From positions 3,386,001 through 3,450,000 of the forward strand of contig NZ_CP034235.1 in assembly GCF_009728935.1 (NCBI RefSeq): a stretch of 64,000 nucleotides of DNA, given 5' to 3'. A program made the translations under genes and the position numbers. The notes beneath the pieces are model-generated. The model searched no databases. It was not told where the DNA came from and saw only the letters and a program-made list of their open reading frames with translations. The DNA is from Paenibacillus psychroresistens (GTDB lineage Bacteria > Bacillota > Bacilli > Paenibacillales > NBRC-103111). Positions 1-11,800 of the stretch are shown piece after piece; within the stretch, counting starts at the first letter, position 1, and every line of letters starts with the position of its first letter.

Positions 1-126
1 CAAAGAACTTCAAAAGTAATAGAAGTAGCTTATTTAAACAATTTAAACGTATGGGATAACAAGAGCTCAATAAGATTGCTGACATTAATTGTTATAGCGG
101 GGGTATTGGATGAGGAAAACACTTAA
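1..126 (+). CDS. 3' end of an unidentified gene (5' partial)
   Basis: Frame 1 is open from the window edge to a TAA at 124-126 and gives 41 residues, ending ...LTLIVIAGVLDEENT. The next gene starts inside it at 110 in another frame, as expected for translationally coupled genes. I do not recognise the family from this short tail. The frame could also be open by chance, because the region is AT-rich. Confidence 0.35.
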   Translation, partial: QRTSKVIEVAYLNNLNVWDNKSSIRLLTLIVIAGVLDEENT

Positions 127-1426
127 ATTTTTTCCAATAGTGCTTATTATTCTTGGAGCTATTGGTTGTGATTACAATACCGTTAATACAACTGTTAAGG
201 AGGAGACGACATTATCTTATTTAATGGAGTTTGGTTATAGTGCTTATGATTTAACGAAAAAGAAGTCAATAGAAAAGTCCATCGAAAAATTTCAAGATGA
301 GAATCCTACTATAACAATAAAATTAGAAACAGCCAGTTATGATAATTACACTACTGAATTGAATAAAAGAGTAACTGACAACAACCCACCCGATATAATT
401 ACTATGTGGGCTCAAGATGTTGCAGATTATAACGAACAGGGTTATCTAACCGACTTGAAAAAGTTTATTAAACTAGATCAATTAAATGATGAAGATTACT
501 TTTACGATAAATTCAACGATTTATTTGTCATAGAAGGAGAGTTATTAGCTATTCCAAATCAATATAATTCAATTGGAGTTTTCTATAACAAAAAGTGGTT
601 TGATAACGCCAATATTGGCTATCCATCGGATGAATGGACTTGGGAAGAATTCATGGAAACAGCAAAAGAGCTAAAAGCCTTTAATCAGAGTGAATATGGG
701 GTTGTATTTCCCTTTGGCTTAGAATTTATTGAACCATTAATTATAAGTCTAGGTGGAAGCATCTTATCTCCTGACTTTTCAAAAGCAAGCGGATATCTCA
801 ACAATAAACAATCCTTGAAAGCTTTTAAATGGGTGTATGATTTAATTAAGCTGCAAAAGTTATCTCCTGTTGAGTCTAGTGGGAACTGGAGAACACCACT
901 TCAAATGTTAACTACTAATGAAGTTGGTATGGCAATAGGTTGGTCAGCCTATTCGACTAATAATATTATTCCAGATATAACTTCAGGTATCTCAGATGAA
1001 AGGTATAGTTATGTAGCTTTGCCTCATTTTAAGGAAGGAATTCGGGTGACCTCGAGCTCTGCAACTGGTATTGGAATCTCGTCAAAATCAAAAAATGCAC
1101 AAGCTTCATGGAAATTCCTTAGAAGTATCCTGCTTGATAATAATGAAATGTCACAACAATTAGCAGGTGGCAACTGGATTACACCAAAGACAGCCTATCA
1201 GGATGTACTGAAGACGAATCCAAATAAGGTGAATTACGTGAATGAATTAGACTATATAGTTCCAAATGTTAATAACAAAATCAAAGAATGGTATAACATT
1301 CATTATCAAATAAACAAAAGTGAGATGACAAACTTTATTAACAGTGATGAATCTAGTCTTCAATTATTTCTGGATGAGTTGGCTTTGAAATTAGATAAAA
1401 TGCTGGACAATTTGAAAGGAGAGTAA
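110..1426 (+). CDS. Extracellular solute-binding lipoprotein, family 1 (sugar type)
   Basis: This 438-aa protein has an n-region MRKTLK, a hydrophobic stretch and a lipobox AIGC with the lipidated cysteine at residue 20, so it should be a membrane-anchored lipoprotein. The body matches family-1 (maltose/oligosaccharide type) ABC solute-binding proteins: PPDIITMWAQDVADYNEQG near residues 90-110, FYNKKWFDNA, and DEWTWEEF. Such proteins normally deliver sugars to an ABC permease, but no permease or ATPase gene is in the window. It is clearly paralogous to the lipoprotein at 3532 (both share WTWEEF, a PHFK(E/D)GI motif and GIGIS(S/T)KSKN). A GGGGGT stretch lies just upstream of the ATG. Its place directly before the biosynthetic promoter and its paralog inside the operon suggest a link to the peptide pathway (inference). 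Confidence 0.85.
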   Translation: MRKTLKFFPIVLIILGAIGCDYNTVNTTVKEETTLSYLMEFGYSAYDLTKKKSIEKSIEKFQDENPTITIKLETASYDNYTTELNKRVTDNNPPDIITMWAQDVADYNEQGYLTDLKKFIKLDQLNDEDYFYDKFNDLFVIEGELLAIPNQYNSIGVFYNKKWFDNANIGYPSDEWTWEEFMETAKELKAFNQSEYGVVFPFGLEFIEPLIISLGGSILSPDFSKASGYLNNKQSLKAFKWVYDLIKLQKLSPVESSGNWRTPLQMLTTNEVGMAIGWSAYSTNNIIPDITSGISDERYSYVALPHFKEGIRVTSSSATGIGISSKSKNAQASWKFLRSILLDNNEMSQQLAGGNWITPKTAYQDVLKTNPNKVNYVNELDYIVPNVNNKIKEWYNIHYQINKSEMTNFINSDESSLQLFLDELALKLDKMLDNLKGE

Positions 1427-1471
1427 GAGAATTTTTTCCTGAGTAAATCATAGGAGACCATTATCTTTATA

Positions 1472-1500
1472 AATTATTGTTTATAATATAAACATTAATT
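1472..1500. promoter_or_regulatory. Near-perfect 29-bp palindrome, candidate operator
   Basis: The core at 1478-1494 is a perfect inverted repeat, TGTTTATA-A-TATAAACA. After one mismatched pair (1477/1495), a further five bases pair on each side, out to 1472 and 1500. Its centre (1486) lies about 52 bp before the start point expected from the promoter at 1503-1531, a typical position for an activator site. It has no GC-rich stem or T-run, so it is not a terminator. The cognate regulator is unknown. Confidence 0.55.
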
Positions 1501-1502
1501 CG

Positions 1503-1531
1503 TTGACATGACTATAAATGAAACGTATTAT
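1503..1531 (+). promoter_or_regulatory. Sigma-A promoter of the biosynthetic operon
   Basis: A perfect -35 TTGACA (1503-1508) is separated by exactly 17 bp from a -10 TATTAT (1526-1531), 47 bp before the ketosynthase start codon. It is the best promoter seen in the cluster and probably drives the synthetase genes downstream. Confidence 0.75.
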
Positions 1532-1578
1532 AAGAGTAAGTGATTGGATTTTAGGGATAATTTAACAAAGGAGCCAAT

Positions 1579-3483
1579 ATGGAAAAGATAGCAAAAATTA
1601 TTTTTGAGAATATTGTCTCTGGACAAATAGAAAGGAATCTTGGGGCAAAGCTGCTCGAAACATTAAAGAATGAAAGCGTATCACTTAACGAGAATGAGGT
1701 CCGTTCGAATTCATATGAGAACATGGCCATTGTTGGAATGTCTGCTAAATTACCAAAGGCAAACAGTTTGGATGAGTTTTGGGATAATTTGAGACATGGT
1801 GTTGATTGTATATCAGACTTTCCGGAGACTAGGCAAATGGATGTTGAACGGCTCATACAGTATACCTACATGAAGGATAAGGAGATCACGTATAGCGCTG
1901 GCGGATACCTGGATGAAATTGATAAATTTGATTATAAATTTTTTAATATTTCTCCAAAAGAAGCAAGCCTGATGGATCCGGTTCAAAGATTGTTTCTGCA
2001 AACAGCGTGGAATACCCTTGAAGATGCCGGATATGGAGGGGAAAAGCTGACTGGGAGCAGAACAGGGTTGTATGTAGGTTACAGCGGATGGCCGATGTAT
2101 GGTCAATTTGTTTCTCATGTTGAGCCTGCTTCATTTGAGATATCAGTCATGGGTAATATTTCGGCGATTATTAGTAAGAGGCTTCCCCAGCTCCTGAATT
2201 TCAGAGGGCCCAGTATGCTTATTGACACTGCTTGTTCCTCTTCTCTTGTAGCGCTGCATCTCGCGACTCAAAGCATAAGAACCGGTGAATGTGACCAGGC
2301 TCTTGTTGGCGGAATTCGAATCCTTCTTATGCCAGTGGATCGAATTATTTCCTACGGTATTGAATCACAGAAACAGTCCAAGGCCAAAGCTTTTGATGAA
2401 AGTGCAGATGGGACCGTTTTAAGCGAAGGTATCGCAGCGATCCTCATTAAACCTTTAAGTAAGGCTATTAAAGAGGGGGATCATATTTACGCAGTTATAA
2501 AGGGCAGCGCTATTAATCAAGATGGAAAATCTATTGGCATCACAACGCCTAATGTTGCAGCGCAGGAAGATGTGATTCTACGTGCCTGGAAGGATGCCGA
2601 GATCGATCCACAAACCATTTCTTACATTGAAGCCATGGGTACAGCGACAAAAATTGGCGATCCTATAGAAATTGATGCGATTCAAAAAGCATTTCGAAGA
2701 TATACGGATAAGAAGCAATTTTGCGCAATAGGATCTTTAAAAACCAGTATTGGACATACCGATAGTGCTGCAGGAATCGTTGCGATAATTAAGGCAGCCC
2801 TAGCTTTAAAGCACAAAGAAATTCCGCCTATGGTCCATTTTGAAAGGCCTAACCGCAACATCAATTTTGATCAGTCTCCTGTATATATTAACGATAAATT
2901 GCAGAAGTGGGTAAGTGAAGATTCGCCGAGAAGGTGTGGGGTGAGTTCATTTGGTTTTAGCGGAACTAACTGCCACGTTGTTTTGGAGGAAGCACCGGAA
3001 GCAGCTTTTGTACAGGAGAGAGCTGCAGTTGAGCCTCAAATCTTTACCTTGTCGGCAAAAAGCGAGGGCTCGTTGCTTAGACTAATTGAACGGTATACAG
3101 AATTTATAACGAATAATATTGATCTTGACCTAGCGGACGTTTGTTACACGGCTAATACAGGCCGGGGCCATTATCAACATAGACTTGCCATTATTTTTGA
3201 AGATAGAAATGATTTTATGCAGAAATTAGATTTGGCAGCCAGAGTGCCTTTTCAACAAATAAATGAGCCAGGAATGGGGATTTTGGACGAAATGTGTAAG
3301 TTGTACACTAAAGGTGCAGAAGTAGATTGGGAGAAGTTATACGAAGGTAAGAAGCGGATGAAGGTAAGATTACCTTTATATTGTTTTGAGAATCAGAGGT
3401 GTTGGATACAAAATTCTGACTTGAATAATTCTAAGGTAACGAAACCAAAAGATATACTGAAAGAAATTACTTTTAATTTCTAA
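1579..3483 (+). CDS. Stand-alone polyketide ketosynthase (KS) with AT-docking remnant and no AT, KR or carrier
   Basis: In this 634-aa protein the KS domain spans about residues 48-470, with nucleophile Cys219 in DTACSSS and His393 in TSIGH. The first catalytic histidine is missing: the usual EAHGTGT reads EAMGTAT, with Met353 in its place. After the KS come a short linker (GRGHYQHRLAI...) and the post-AT type sequence LPLYCFENQRCWI, as in trans-AT ketosynthases, and then the protein stops. There is no AT, reductive or carrier domain. In known KS0 domains, loss of this histidine goes with non-elongating acyl transfer, so this enzyme may pass an acyl chain on without adding malonate (inference). 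The C-terminus ...KEITFNF resembles that of NRPS1. The ribosome binding site is AAAGGAG at 1567-1573. Its natural partner is likely the orphan carrier domain at the start of NRPS1. Confidence 0.88.
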   Translation: MEKIAKIIFENIVSGQIERNLGAKLLETLKNESVSLNENEVRSNSYENMAIVGMSAKLPKANSLDEFWDNLRHGVDCISDFPETRQMDVERLIQYTYMKDKEITYSAGGYLDEIDKFDYKFFNISPKEASLMDPVQRLFLQTAWNTLEDAGYGGEKLTGSRTGLYVGYSGWPMYGQFVSHVEPASFEISVMGNISAIISKRLPQLLNFRGPSMLIDTACSSSLVALHLATQSIRTGECDQALVGGIRILLMPVDRIISYGIESQKQSKAKAFDESADGTVLSEGIAAILIKPLSKAIKEGDHIYAVIKGSAINQDGKSIGITTPNVAAQEDVILRAWKDAEIDPQTISYIEAMGTATKIGDPIEIDAIQKAFRRYTDKKQFCAIGSLKTSIGHTDSAAGIVAIIKAALALKHKEIPPMVHFERPNRNINFDQSPVYINDKLQKWVSEDSPRRCGVSSFGFSGTNCHVVLEEAPEAAFVQERAAVEPQIFTLSAKSEGSLLRLIERYTEFITNNIDLDLADVCYTANTGRGHYQHRLAIIFEDRNDFMQKLDLAARVPFQQINEPGMGILDEMCKLYTKGAEVDWEKLYEGKKRMKVRLPLYCFENQRCWIQNSDLNNSKVTKPKDILKEITFNF

Positions 3484-3531
3484 TATTTACCTTTTTTTCT
3501 TTTGTTCTAACATTCGAAGGAGGAGTCAGAC

Positions 3532-4881
3532 ATGAAAAAAATCATTTCAATGATAACGGTTTTAATATTATTAGTATCCATAATTGGTTGTTCTTCACCT
3601 GCAAACAAAGCTGTAGAAACACTAGTACCTGAGGAAACTTTTACACCGATTCTGAAATCAGTTTCACAAGAGTTAACTTTTTTAAATTTTGCACCTTCCA
3701 ATGAGGATGGTACGAAACTTCGAGCAATTTATGATAAAGCCAAGAAGAAGTTTGAAGAAACACATCCGGATATTACGGTTATTATTAAAGATATTTCATT
3801 CAGTCAATATGCGTCGACAGTAGAAGCATTATATAAAAATGGTGGCCCTATGGATGTAATTTTAATTTTGGGAGCTGAATTGCAAGATTATGCTAAAAAG
3901 GGGATTTTAACTGATCTTAACGTTTTTACAAAAACTGGAGATATAGATTTGAATGAATTTTTTACAGGGAATCTATTAAGTCTTTCGACTAGTGATGGCA
4001 GTATATATGGAATAACCTTAAATCTCGAGCCTTCTGTTATTGGATACAATAAGGAATGGTTTGACAAGGCAAACATCCCCTATCCAAAAGATGACTGGAC
4101 ATGGGAGGAATTTGTTGAAATCGCTATAAAACTTCAGTCTGCAAATAGCGGCGAAGAGCTTGGAAAATATGGAGCAAGCATCCCCTTCATAATGGATCTA
4201 ATTGAACCTCTTGTATTAAGCAAAGGAGGATCTCTATTGTCACCTGATGGTTTAACAGCAACTGGTTACCTGGACAGTAAGGAGAGCGTAGAAGCATTTA
4301 AATGGCTTCATGAAATAATTAAGAATAGAAACGTATCCCCAAAAATGGATAATTTTAATTCTGCAACTACAAGTCTCTTTTCTAATCAAACAGGAATGGC
4401 TATGTCATATTATAGTTTTTTTACAAATATGGACTCAAAATTAAAAACAAAGATTGGAATGGCTGGTATTCCTCACTTTAAAGATGGTATTAAAGCAAAT
4501 ATTGGATATGTTAGTAATATCGGGATCTCCACTAAATCAAAGAATCCTAAGCTGGCTTGGGAATTTATCAGGTTGCTTGCAATAGATGATAGTGATATTA
4601 CAGAAGAATTGTTAACTAAATCTGTAGTTACATCAAGTAAGGTAATTGAAGCTGCAAATGCAATAAAAGATCCTTATTTCTCTGTTATGTATAATCAGTA
4701 CAATTATGTGAAGAAAAGTGCAAACATGCTCAATAAAGACTGGAATGCATTATTACAGAATTTTATACGGACAGATGTGTTTAGTATGCTTGAATCCGAT
4801 AACAAAGACCTTCAGACAGAATTAACAGCGCTTGCCAAAAAAGTTGATTTAGCTATTGCTTCAAAAGCAGAGCAAGAATAG
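3532..4881 (+). CDS. Second extracellular solute-binding lipoprotein, paralog of the one at 110
   Basis: This 449-aa protein has signal MKKIISMITVLILLVSIIGC with the lipobox cysteine at residue 20. It shows family-1 solute-binding features: GYNKEWFDKANIPYPKDDW, WTWEEF, GIPHFKDGIKA and GISTKSKN. It is similar along its length to the first lipoprotein, pointing to duplication. It sits between the KS and NRPS1 genes, 48 bp after the first with a strong AAGGAGGAG site and 68 bp before the second, so it is very likely cotranscribed. A sugar-binding lipoprotein inside an NRPS operon, with no permease, is unusual. Binding of the secreted product or of a cell-surface glycan is possible but unproven. 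Confidence 0.85.
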   Translation: MKKIISMITVLILLVSIIGCSSPANKAVETLVPEETFTPILKSVSQELTFLNFAPSNEDGTKLRAIYDKAKKKFEETHPDITVIIKDISFSQYASTVEALYKNGGPMDVILILGAELQDYAKKGILTDLNVFTKTGDIDLNEFFTGNLLSLSTSDGSIYGITLNLEPSVIGYNKEWFDKANIPYPKDDWTWEEFVEIAIKLQSANSGEELGKYGASIPFIMDLIEPLVLSKGGSLLSPDGLTATGYLDSKESVEAFKWLHEIIKNRNVSPKMDNFNSATTSLFSNQTGMAMSYYSFFTNMDSKLKTKIGMAGIPHFKDGIKANIGYVSNIGISTKSKNPKLAWEFIRLLAIDDSDITEELLTKSVVTSSKVIEAANAIKDPYFSVMYNQYNYVKKSANMLNKDWNALLQNFIRTDVFSMLESDNKDLQTELTALAKKVDLAIASKAEQE

Positions 4882-4949
4882 AAAAAAACATCCAGACAAT
4901 TTTATTAATTATGTATCTAATTTGAAATTGAAAGGGATATGAAACTATT

Positions 4950-5820
4950 ATGTTAAACAGAAAGCCGCTTACAAATACCATTATTTGTAATCTTCCAAAT
5001 GAAATTTGTGAAAAATTGATTTCTGTCAGTAAAGGCTCCGAATATGGAGTCTTTTTGATCTTGTTATCGAGTGTAAAGTATCTTTTATATAAATTTTCAG
5101 GAAATCAAGATCTCCTTGTTGGAATACCAGAATTTAAACAAAATGTTCATAATCCCTCCCTTATAAATAAGATGCTTACTATACAAGCGCAATATATTCC
5201 CGAGATTTCATTCAAAGAATGGTTAAATATAATTAAAGAGAACGTTATGGAGCTTGATAAAAATCATAAAAGTCAAAAAGATTTATTTTTGTCAAAAGAA
5301 ATATTCAACACGGTTGTTGTATTGAAAAACATTCATAATAAAGAGTGTTTAGTAGATTTACAGATAAATTCAATTTTTATATTTAATATTGTTGAAGAGA
5401 AAGTAGACTTGCATTTTCATTGCGACTCTATTTTATTTAGTATACCTGAAATGAAAACAATTATTTTAGAGCTTTTTAATTTTTTAAATAGGGTATTAAA
5501 TGCTCCTGATACTAGTTTAGTAGAAATAAACTCATTAATTGAAGAACAACAAAGTAACCTATCCATGCTTTTCGATATTGAGTTTCATATTTCTGAAAAT
5601 AATCAAAATAAAGAAATACTTATTGAATTGTGGGAGGAAGTATTAGGGTTAAATTCGATTTCTAGTGAAGATAGTTTTTTTAATTTGGGTGGACATTCTC
5701 TCTTAGCTATAACTTTGTTATCAAAGATACAAAAGATATTTAATGTGGAAATTTTACTTTTAGATATGTTTAGAAATCCTACAATTAATGGATTGTGGGG
5801 ATATATTCAAGGATCAGAAA
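4950..5820 (+). other. NRPS1 N-terminus: C-lobe-only condensation remnant plus orphan carrier T0
   Basis: Residues 1-220 align with only the C-terminal lobe of a condensation domain (KFSGNQDLLVGIPEFKQ corresponds to the conserved YxxGxxDxxxGxP region). There is no HHxxxDG motif, so it cannot condense. A complete carrier follows with [11 protein letters not shown]. The segment is visibly more AT-rich than the C1 domain beginning near 5836. NRPS2 starts with a similar lobe. It is most simply read as a docking element for the KS protein. Confidence 0.7.
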
Positions 5821-8800
5821 TAAGCCTGTTTACCTCAATCGAACCTATACCCGAGCAAGCGTTTTATCCGGTTTCCTCGGCGCAGAAGCGGTTGTTTATT
5901 CTGGATCAAATTGAAGGGACCCAGACGAGCTACAATATGCCAGGGGTCCTGGCGATGAAAGGCCACTTGGATCGGGCGCGATTGATAGCGGCGTTTGAAG
6001 CGTTGATACAAAGGCACGAATCGTTGCGTACCTCGTTTGAATGGAGGGAAGGGGAACCGATTCAGCGTGTCCATCCGCATGTGGAATTTCGCATGGACGT
6101 CAGGGAAGCAGAAGAAGGACAAATAGAAGCGATTGTGAAAGCTTTCATCCGCTCCTTTGACCTCAGCCAAGCGCCATTATTGCGGGTAGAGCTGCTGCAA
6201 TTGGATGCCGAGCGTCATATCCTGCTCTACGACATGCATCATATTATTTCCGATGGGATGTCCATGAGTGTCATCATCCGAGAATTTGCAGCGCTTTATG
6301 CAGGGGAAGAGCTGCCGGCATTGCGTATACAGTACAAGGACTACGCGGCCTGGCAGCATGCCTTATTCTTGGGCGAAGGGATGAAGCAGCAGGAAGCATA
6401 TTGGCTCACAACATTTGCGGGAGAGCTTCCCATACTGAACCTGCCCACGGATTACCCAAGACCGCCTATCCAAAGCTTTGAGGGGAACCGCGTCGACTTT
6501 ACGATCGGAAAAGAAGAGAAGGAGCGCTTGTACCGCCTTATGGCAGAAACGGGAACAACGCTGTATATGGTATTGCTGGCCGTCTATTCGGTGCTTCTAT
6601 CGAAGTATTCCGGTCAAGAAGACATCATAGTGGGATCGCCTATTGCAGGTCGATCGCATGCCGACTTGGAGCCGATGATAGGCATGTTCGTCAATACGCT
6701 TCCGATGCGAAACCAGGCGGAGGGGCACAAAACATTTGAGGCGTTTCTGCAAGAGGTGAAGGAGAATGCCTTGCAGGCGTATGCAAACCAAGACTACCCA
6801 TTTGAAGAAATGGTGGAGAAGCTGGCGCTGCGCCGGGATATGAGCCGAAATCCCTTGTTTGATACCCTGTTTGTGTTGCAGAATACAGATCGGGCAGACA
6901 TCCAATTAGAAAATATCACATTAAATACTTATGAATTTGAAAACGATGTCACGAAATTTGATCTAACGTTGAGAGCAGTGGAGGAAGTGGAAGGAATCCG
7001 TTGCCAGCTGGAATTCAGCAGTAAATTGTTCGAAAATAAAACAATCGAACGATTTACTGGACACTTCTTACATATTCTTGAGCAAGTAGTGAATAACCAG
7101 AACCTGTTGCTGTCTCAATTAACATTGCTGACAGAACAAGAGAAAAAACAAATTTTAACGGAATTTAATTCAGCCAAGTCGAGCTATCCTCAGGAGAAAA
7201 CGATTCACCAGGTGTTTGAGGAACAGGTAGAGCGATCGCCCCATTATGTAGCGGTGGTATTCGGAGAGCAGCAGCTGACGTACCAAGAGCTCAATGAACG
7301 TGCAAACCAGCTCGCCCGAGTGATAAGAGCAAAAGGGGTTCAAGCAGACAGCATCGTGGGCATTATGGTGGATCGTTCCATTGAAATGATTGTAGGCATC
7401 CTGGGCATTCTTAAAGCTGGCGGGGCGTATTTGCCGATTGATCCGGAATATCCACAAGAGCGGATTGCCTTTATGCTGGAAGACAGTGGCAGCGACATCT
7501 TATTAACCGCAGGTTGGATAAGAGCAAGCTTAAACCATTTTCCAGGTGAAATTTTGGATATCGATGACCCACAGCTATATCAGGAAGATCGAGCCAATCT
7601 AGAACCTAACAACCAGTCGGGAGATTTGGCCTATGTTATGTATACCTCTGGTTCAAGCGGAAAACCAAAGGGAGTCATGGTTGAAAACCGAAGCGTACTG
7701 CGATTAGTCCAAAATACAAATTATATGACCTTTAGCGAGGGACACCGCATCTTGCAAACGGGTGCAATGGTTTTTGATGCGTCCACATTCGAAATATGGG
7801 GAGCCTTATTAAATGGGCTGCAGTTAGTTTTGGCTTCGAAAGAGAGTTTACTTCATCCGCTTAAACTGCAAAAACTCATAACGGATTACGAAATCTCCAT
7901 GATGTGGTTGACATCCTCCTTGTTCAATCAACTTTCTCAGACGAATCCAGCTATATTCCATGGCTTAACCCATTTAATTGTAGGCGGGGAAGCCTTGTCC
8001 CCCCGTCATATCGGGTCTGTTAGGAAAGAGTGTCCGGCCTTACAGATAATTAACGGATATGGCCCCACTGAAAATACGACCTTTTCAACCTATTTCCCCA
8101 TCGATCAAGATGCGTATGAGAACATTCCAATTGGTCGTCCCATCAGCAATAGCAAGGTGTATATTGTGAATGCAATGATGGAACTGCAACCCATTGGAAT
8201 AGCCGGAGAACTCTGTGTAGCCGGTGCAGGCTTGGCCAGAGGCTACCTCAACCGCCCAGAATTGACAGCAGAGAAATTTATTCCGAATCCCTTTATACCA
8301 GGTGAGCGGTTATATAAAACAGGCGATTTGGCGAGATGGCTGCCGGATGGAAATATAGCCTATTTGGGGCGGATCGACCAGCAAGTGAAGATTCGTGGGT
8401 ATCGGATTGAATTGGGTGAAGTGGAAGCGGCGTTGAATACATACGCATCTATCGTGGAAACTTTCGTTACCATTCGGGAAGAGGATGAAGGCAATAAGTT
8501 TGTATGTGCTTATTTCGTTGCGAACAAACCATTGCATACGAAAGAATTGAGGAGTCATCTATCTGCAGCCTTACCCAACTATATGATCCCCTCCTACTTT
8601 ATTCAAATCGAGCGGATGCCTTTGACGACGAATGGGAAACGGGATGTTAAGGCATTACCGGCACCGGAAGCCGTTATGGATTCCGGAATTGGCTATGAAC
8701 CCCCGAGAAATTCACTGGAAGCCGCCTTGGTAAACATTTGGCAGGGGGTATTGGGTGTCCAACGAATGGGGATTGCAGATGACTTTTTTGAACAGGGCGG

Positions 8801-11800
8801 ACATTCCTTAAAAGCCACAACCCTCATCTCGCGCATCCATAAGGAAATGAACGTGGAGGTACCGTTAAAGGAAGTGTTCCTACGGCCGACCGTGAAAGCG
8901 ATGGGAGCCTATATCCTGGGGTTGAAAACCAGCGCATATGCCGCAATTGAACCGATACCCGCGCAAGCGTTTTATCCGGTTTCCTCGGCGCAGAAGCGGT
9001 TGTTTATCCTGGATCAAATTGAAGGGACACAGACGAGCTACAATATGCCAGGGGTCCTGGCGATGGAGGGTCACTTGGATCGGGCGCGATTGATAGCAGC
9101 GTTTGAAGCGTTGATTCAAAGGCACGAATCGCTGCGTACCTCGTTTGAATGGAGGGAAGGGGAACCGATTCAGCGTGTCCATCCGCATGTGGAATTTCGC
9201 ATGGACGTCAGGGAAGCAGAAGAAGGGCAAATGGAAGCGATTGTGAAAGCTTTCATCCGCTCCTTTGACCTCAGCCAAGCGCCATTATTGCGGGTAGGGC
9301 TGCTGCAATTGGATGCCGAGCGTCATATCCTGCTCTACGACATGCATCATATTATTTCCGATGGGATGTCCATGAGTGTCATCATCCGAGAATTCGCAGC
9401 GCTTTATGCAGGGAAAGAGCTGCCGGCATTGCGCATACAGTACAAGGACTATGCGGCCTGGCAGCATGCTTTATTCTTGGGTGAAGGGATGAAGCAGCAG
9501 GAAGCGTATTGGCTCACAACATTTGCGGGAGAGCTTCCCATACTGAACCTGCCCACGGATTATCCAAGACCGCCTATCCAAAGCTTTGAGGGGAACCGCG
9601 TCGACTTTACGATCGGAAAAGAAGAGAAGGAACGCTTGTACCGCCTTATGGCAGAAACGGGAACAACGCTGTATATGGTATTGCTGGCCGTCTATTCGGT
9701 GCTTCTATCGAAGTATTCCGGTCAAGAAGACATCATAGTGGGATCGCCTATTGCAGGTCGATCGCATGCCGACTTGGAGCCGATGATAGGCATGTTCGTC
9801 AATACGCTTCCGATGCGAAACCAGGCGGAGGGGCACAAAACATTTGAGGCGTTTCTGCAAGAGGTGAAGGAGAATGCCTTGCAGGCGTATGCAAACCAAG
9901 ACTACCCATTTGAAGAAATGGTGGAGAAGCTGGCGCTGCGCCGGGATATGAGCCGAAATCCCGTGTTTGATACTCTGTTTGTGTTGCAGAATACAGATCG
10001 GGCAGACATCCAAATAGAAAACATTACATTAAGTCCATATGAATTCGAAAACAAGGCCACGAAATTCGATCTGACGCTGAGTGTGGCGGAAGAAGCGGAA
10101 GAAATCCACTGCCAGCTGGAATATAGCAGCCGTTTGTTCAAAAAGGATACGATAGAGCGGTTGACCGGGCATTTTAGGCATATGCTTGAGGAAGTGTCCG
10201 AAAATCGAATTCAGCCGCTATCGCAATTAGCGCTGCTCACCCAGCAAGAGAGAGAGCAAATTTTAACAGAGTTCAATGCTGCCCAAACGAGTTTTCCAAG
10301 AAATATGACTATTCATCAGGCTTTCGAAAATCAAGTAAACAAAACTCCGGATAGTATTGCGATAGTATATAAAGAACAGCAGTTGACCTACCAAGAGCTC
10401 AATGAGCGTGCGAACCAACTCGCCTACCTGTTAAGAGCAAAAGGCGTCCAAGCGGACAGTATCGTGGGCCTAGTGGTTGAACGTTCGCTCGAGATGATTG
10501 TCGGGATCCTGGGAATCTTGAAAGCAGGCGGGGCGTATTTGCCGATTGACCCGGACTATCCACAAGAACGGATTGCGTTTATGCTGGCAGACAGTGGAGC
10601 GAAGGTTGTAGTCGCCCCGCAGCCCTTGATGAATCGGATTGCTTATGCCGGAGCGTGTATCGATATAGCTGACCCAACTGTATGGAAGGGAAGAAGCGAT
10701 AACCTTCCTTCACTTACCCGTCCCGATGATCTGGCGTATATTATCTACACCTCGGGAACAACAGGTAAACCCAAGGGAGTGATGATTGAGCATCGCAACG
10801 TCATTCGTCTGCTATACAATGACCAAATGCCATTTGACTTCAAGGCGAATGATGTATGGACACTCTTCCATTCCTTCTGTTTCGATTTTTCGGTTTGGGA
10901 AATGTACGGGGCTTTGTTGTACGGGGGGACTTTAATTGTAGTGGCTAAGGAAGTTGCCCAGGATCCGAAGCAATTTGTGCAGCTGCTGAAAAAGGAACAG
11001 GTTACGATCTTGAATCAAACGCCAACGGCCTTCTACAGTTTAATGCAGGAGGCGTTAGCCACGGCTAACAAGGAGCTCAACGTCCGCAACCTCATATTCG
11101 GCGGCGAAGCACTGAGTGTGGCGAAGCTAAGGGGCTGGAGAGAGAGGTACCCGGAAACCAAGCTGATTAATATGTACGGCATCACGGAAACGACCGTACA
11201 TGTCACGTATAAGGAAATAACCGACCGTGAAATGGAAGCCAACTTGAAGGATATCGGGAAAGCTATTCCCACATTAACGACGTACATTCTGAATCATACG
11301 GGCAATCTCATGCCCATTGGGGTGGCCGGGGAACTGTTTGTGGGCGGAGAAGGCGTAGCTCGAGGCTATCTGAACCGTACGGAGCTGACGGCGGAGAAAT
11401 TTGTAGCGAATCCATTCGAACCGGGGAAGCGGATGTACCGGACAGGCGATTTGGCGAAGTGGCTGCCGGATGGCAACCTCGAATATGTGGGACGCATCGA
11501 TCATCAGGTTAAGATACGCGGACATCGCATTGAGCTGGGAGAAATTGAATACCGGCTGGAGCTTCACGTGCTTATTCGAGAGAGTGTGGTCCTGGCGAAG
11601 GAAGACGAAGACGGACAGCTGTATCTGTGCGCCTATCTAGTGGGAGATCAGGCGCTGACTGTAGCTGCCCTGAGGAACTATCTGTCACAGGAGCTGCCGG
11701 ACTATATGATTCCAACGCACTTTGTACAGCTGGAGAAAATGCCAGTAACCGCTAACGGCAAACTCGATAAGCAATCGCTACCTGAACCGACGCCTGATAC

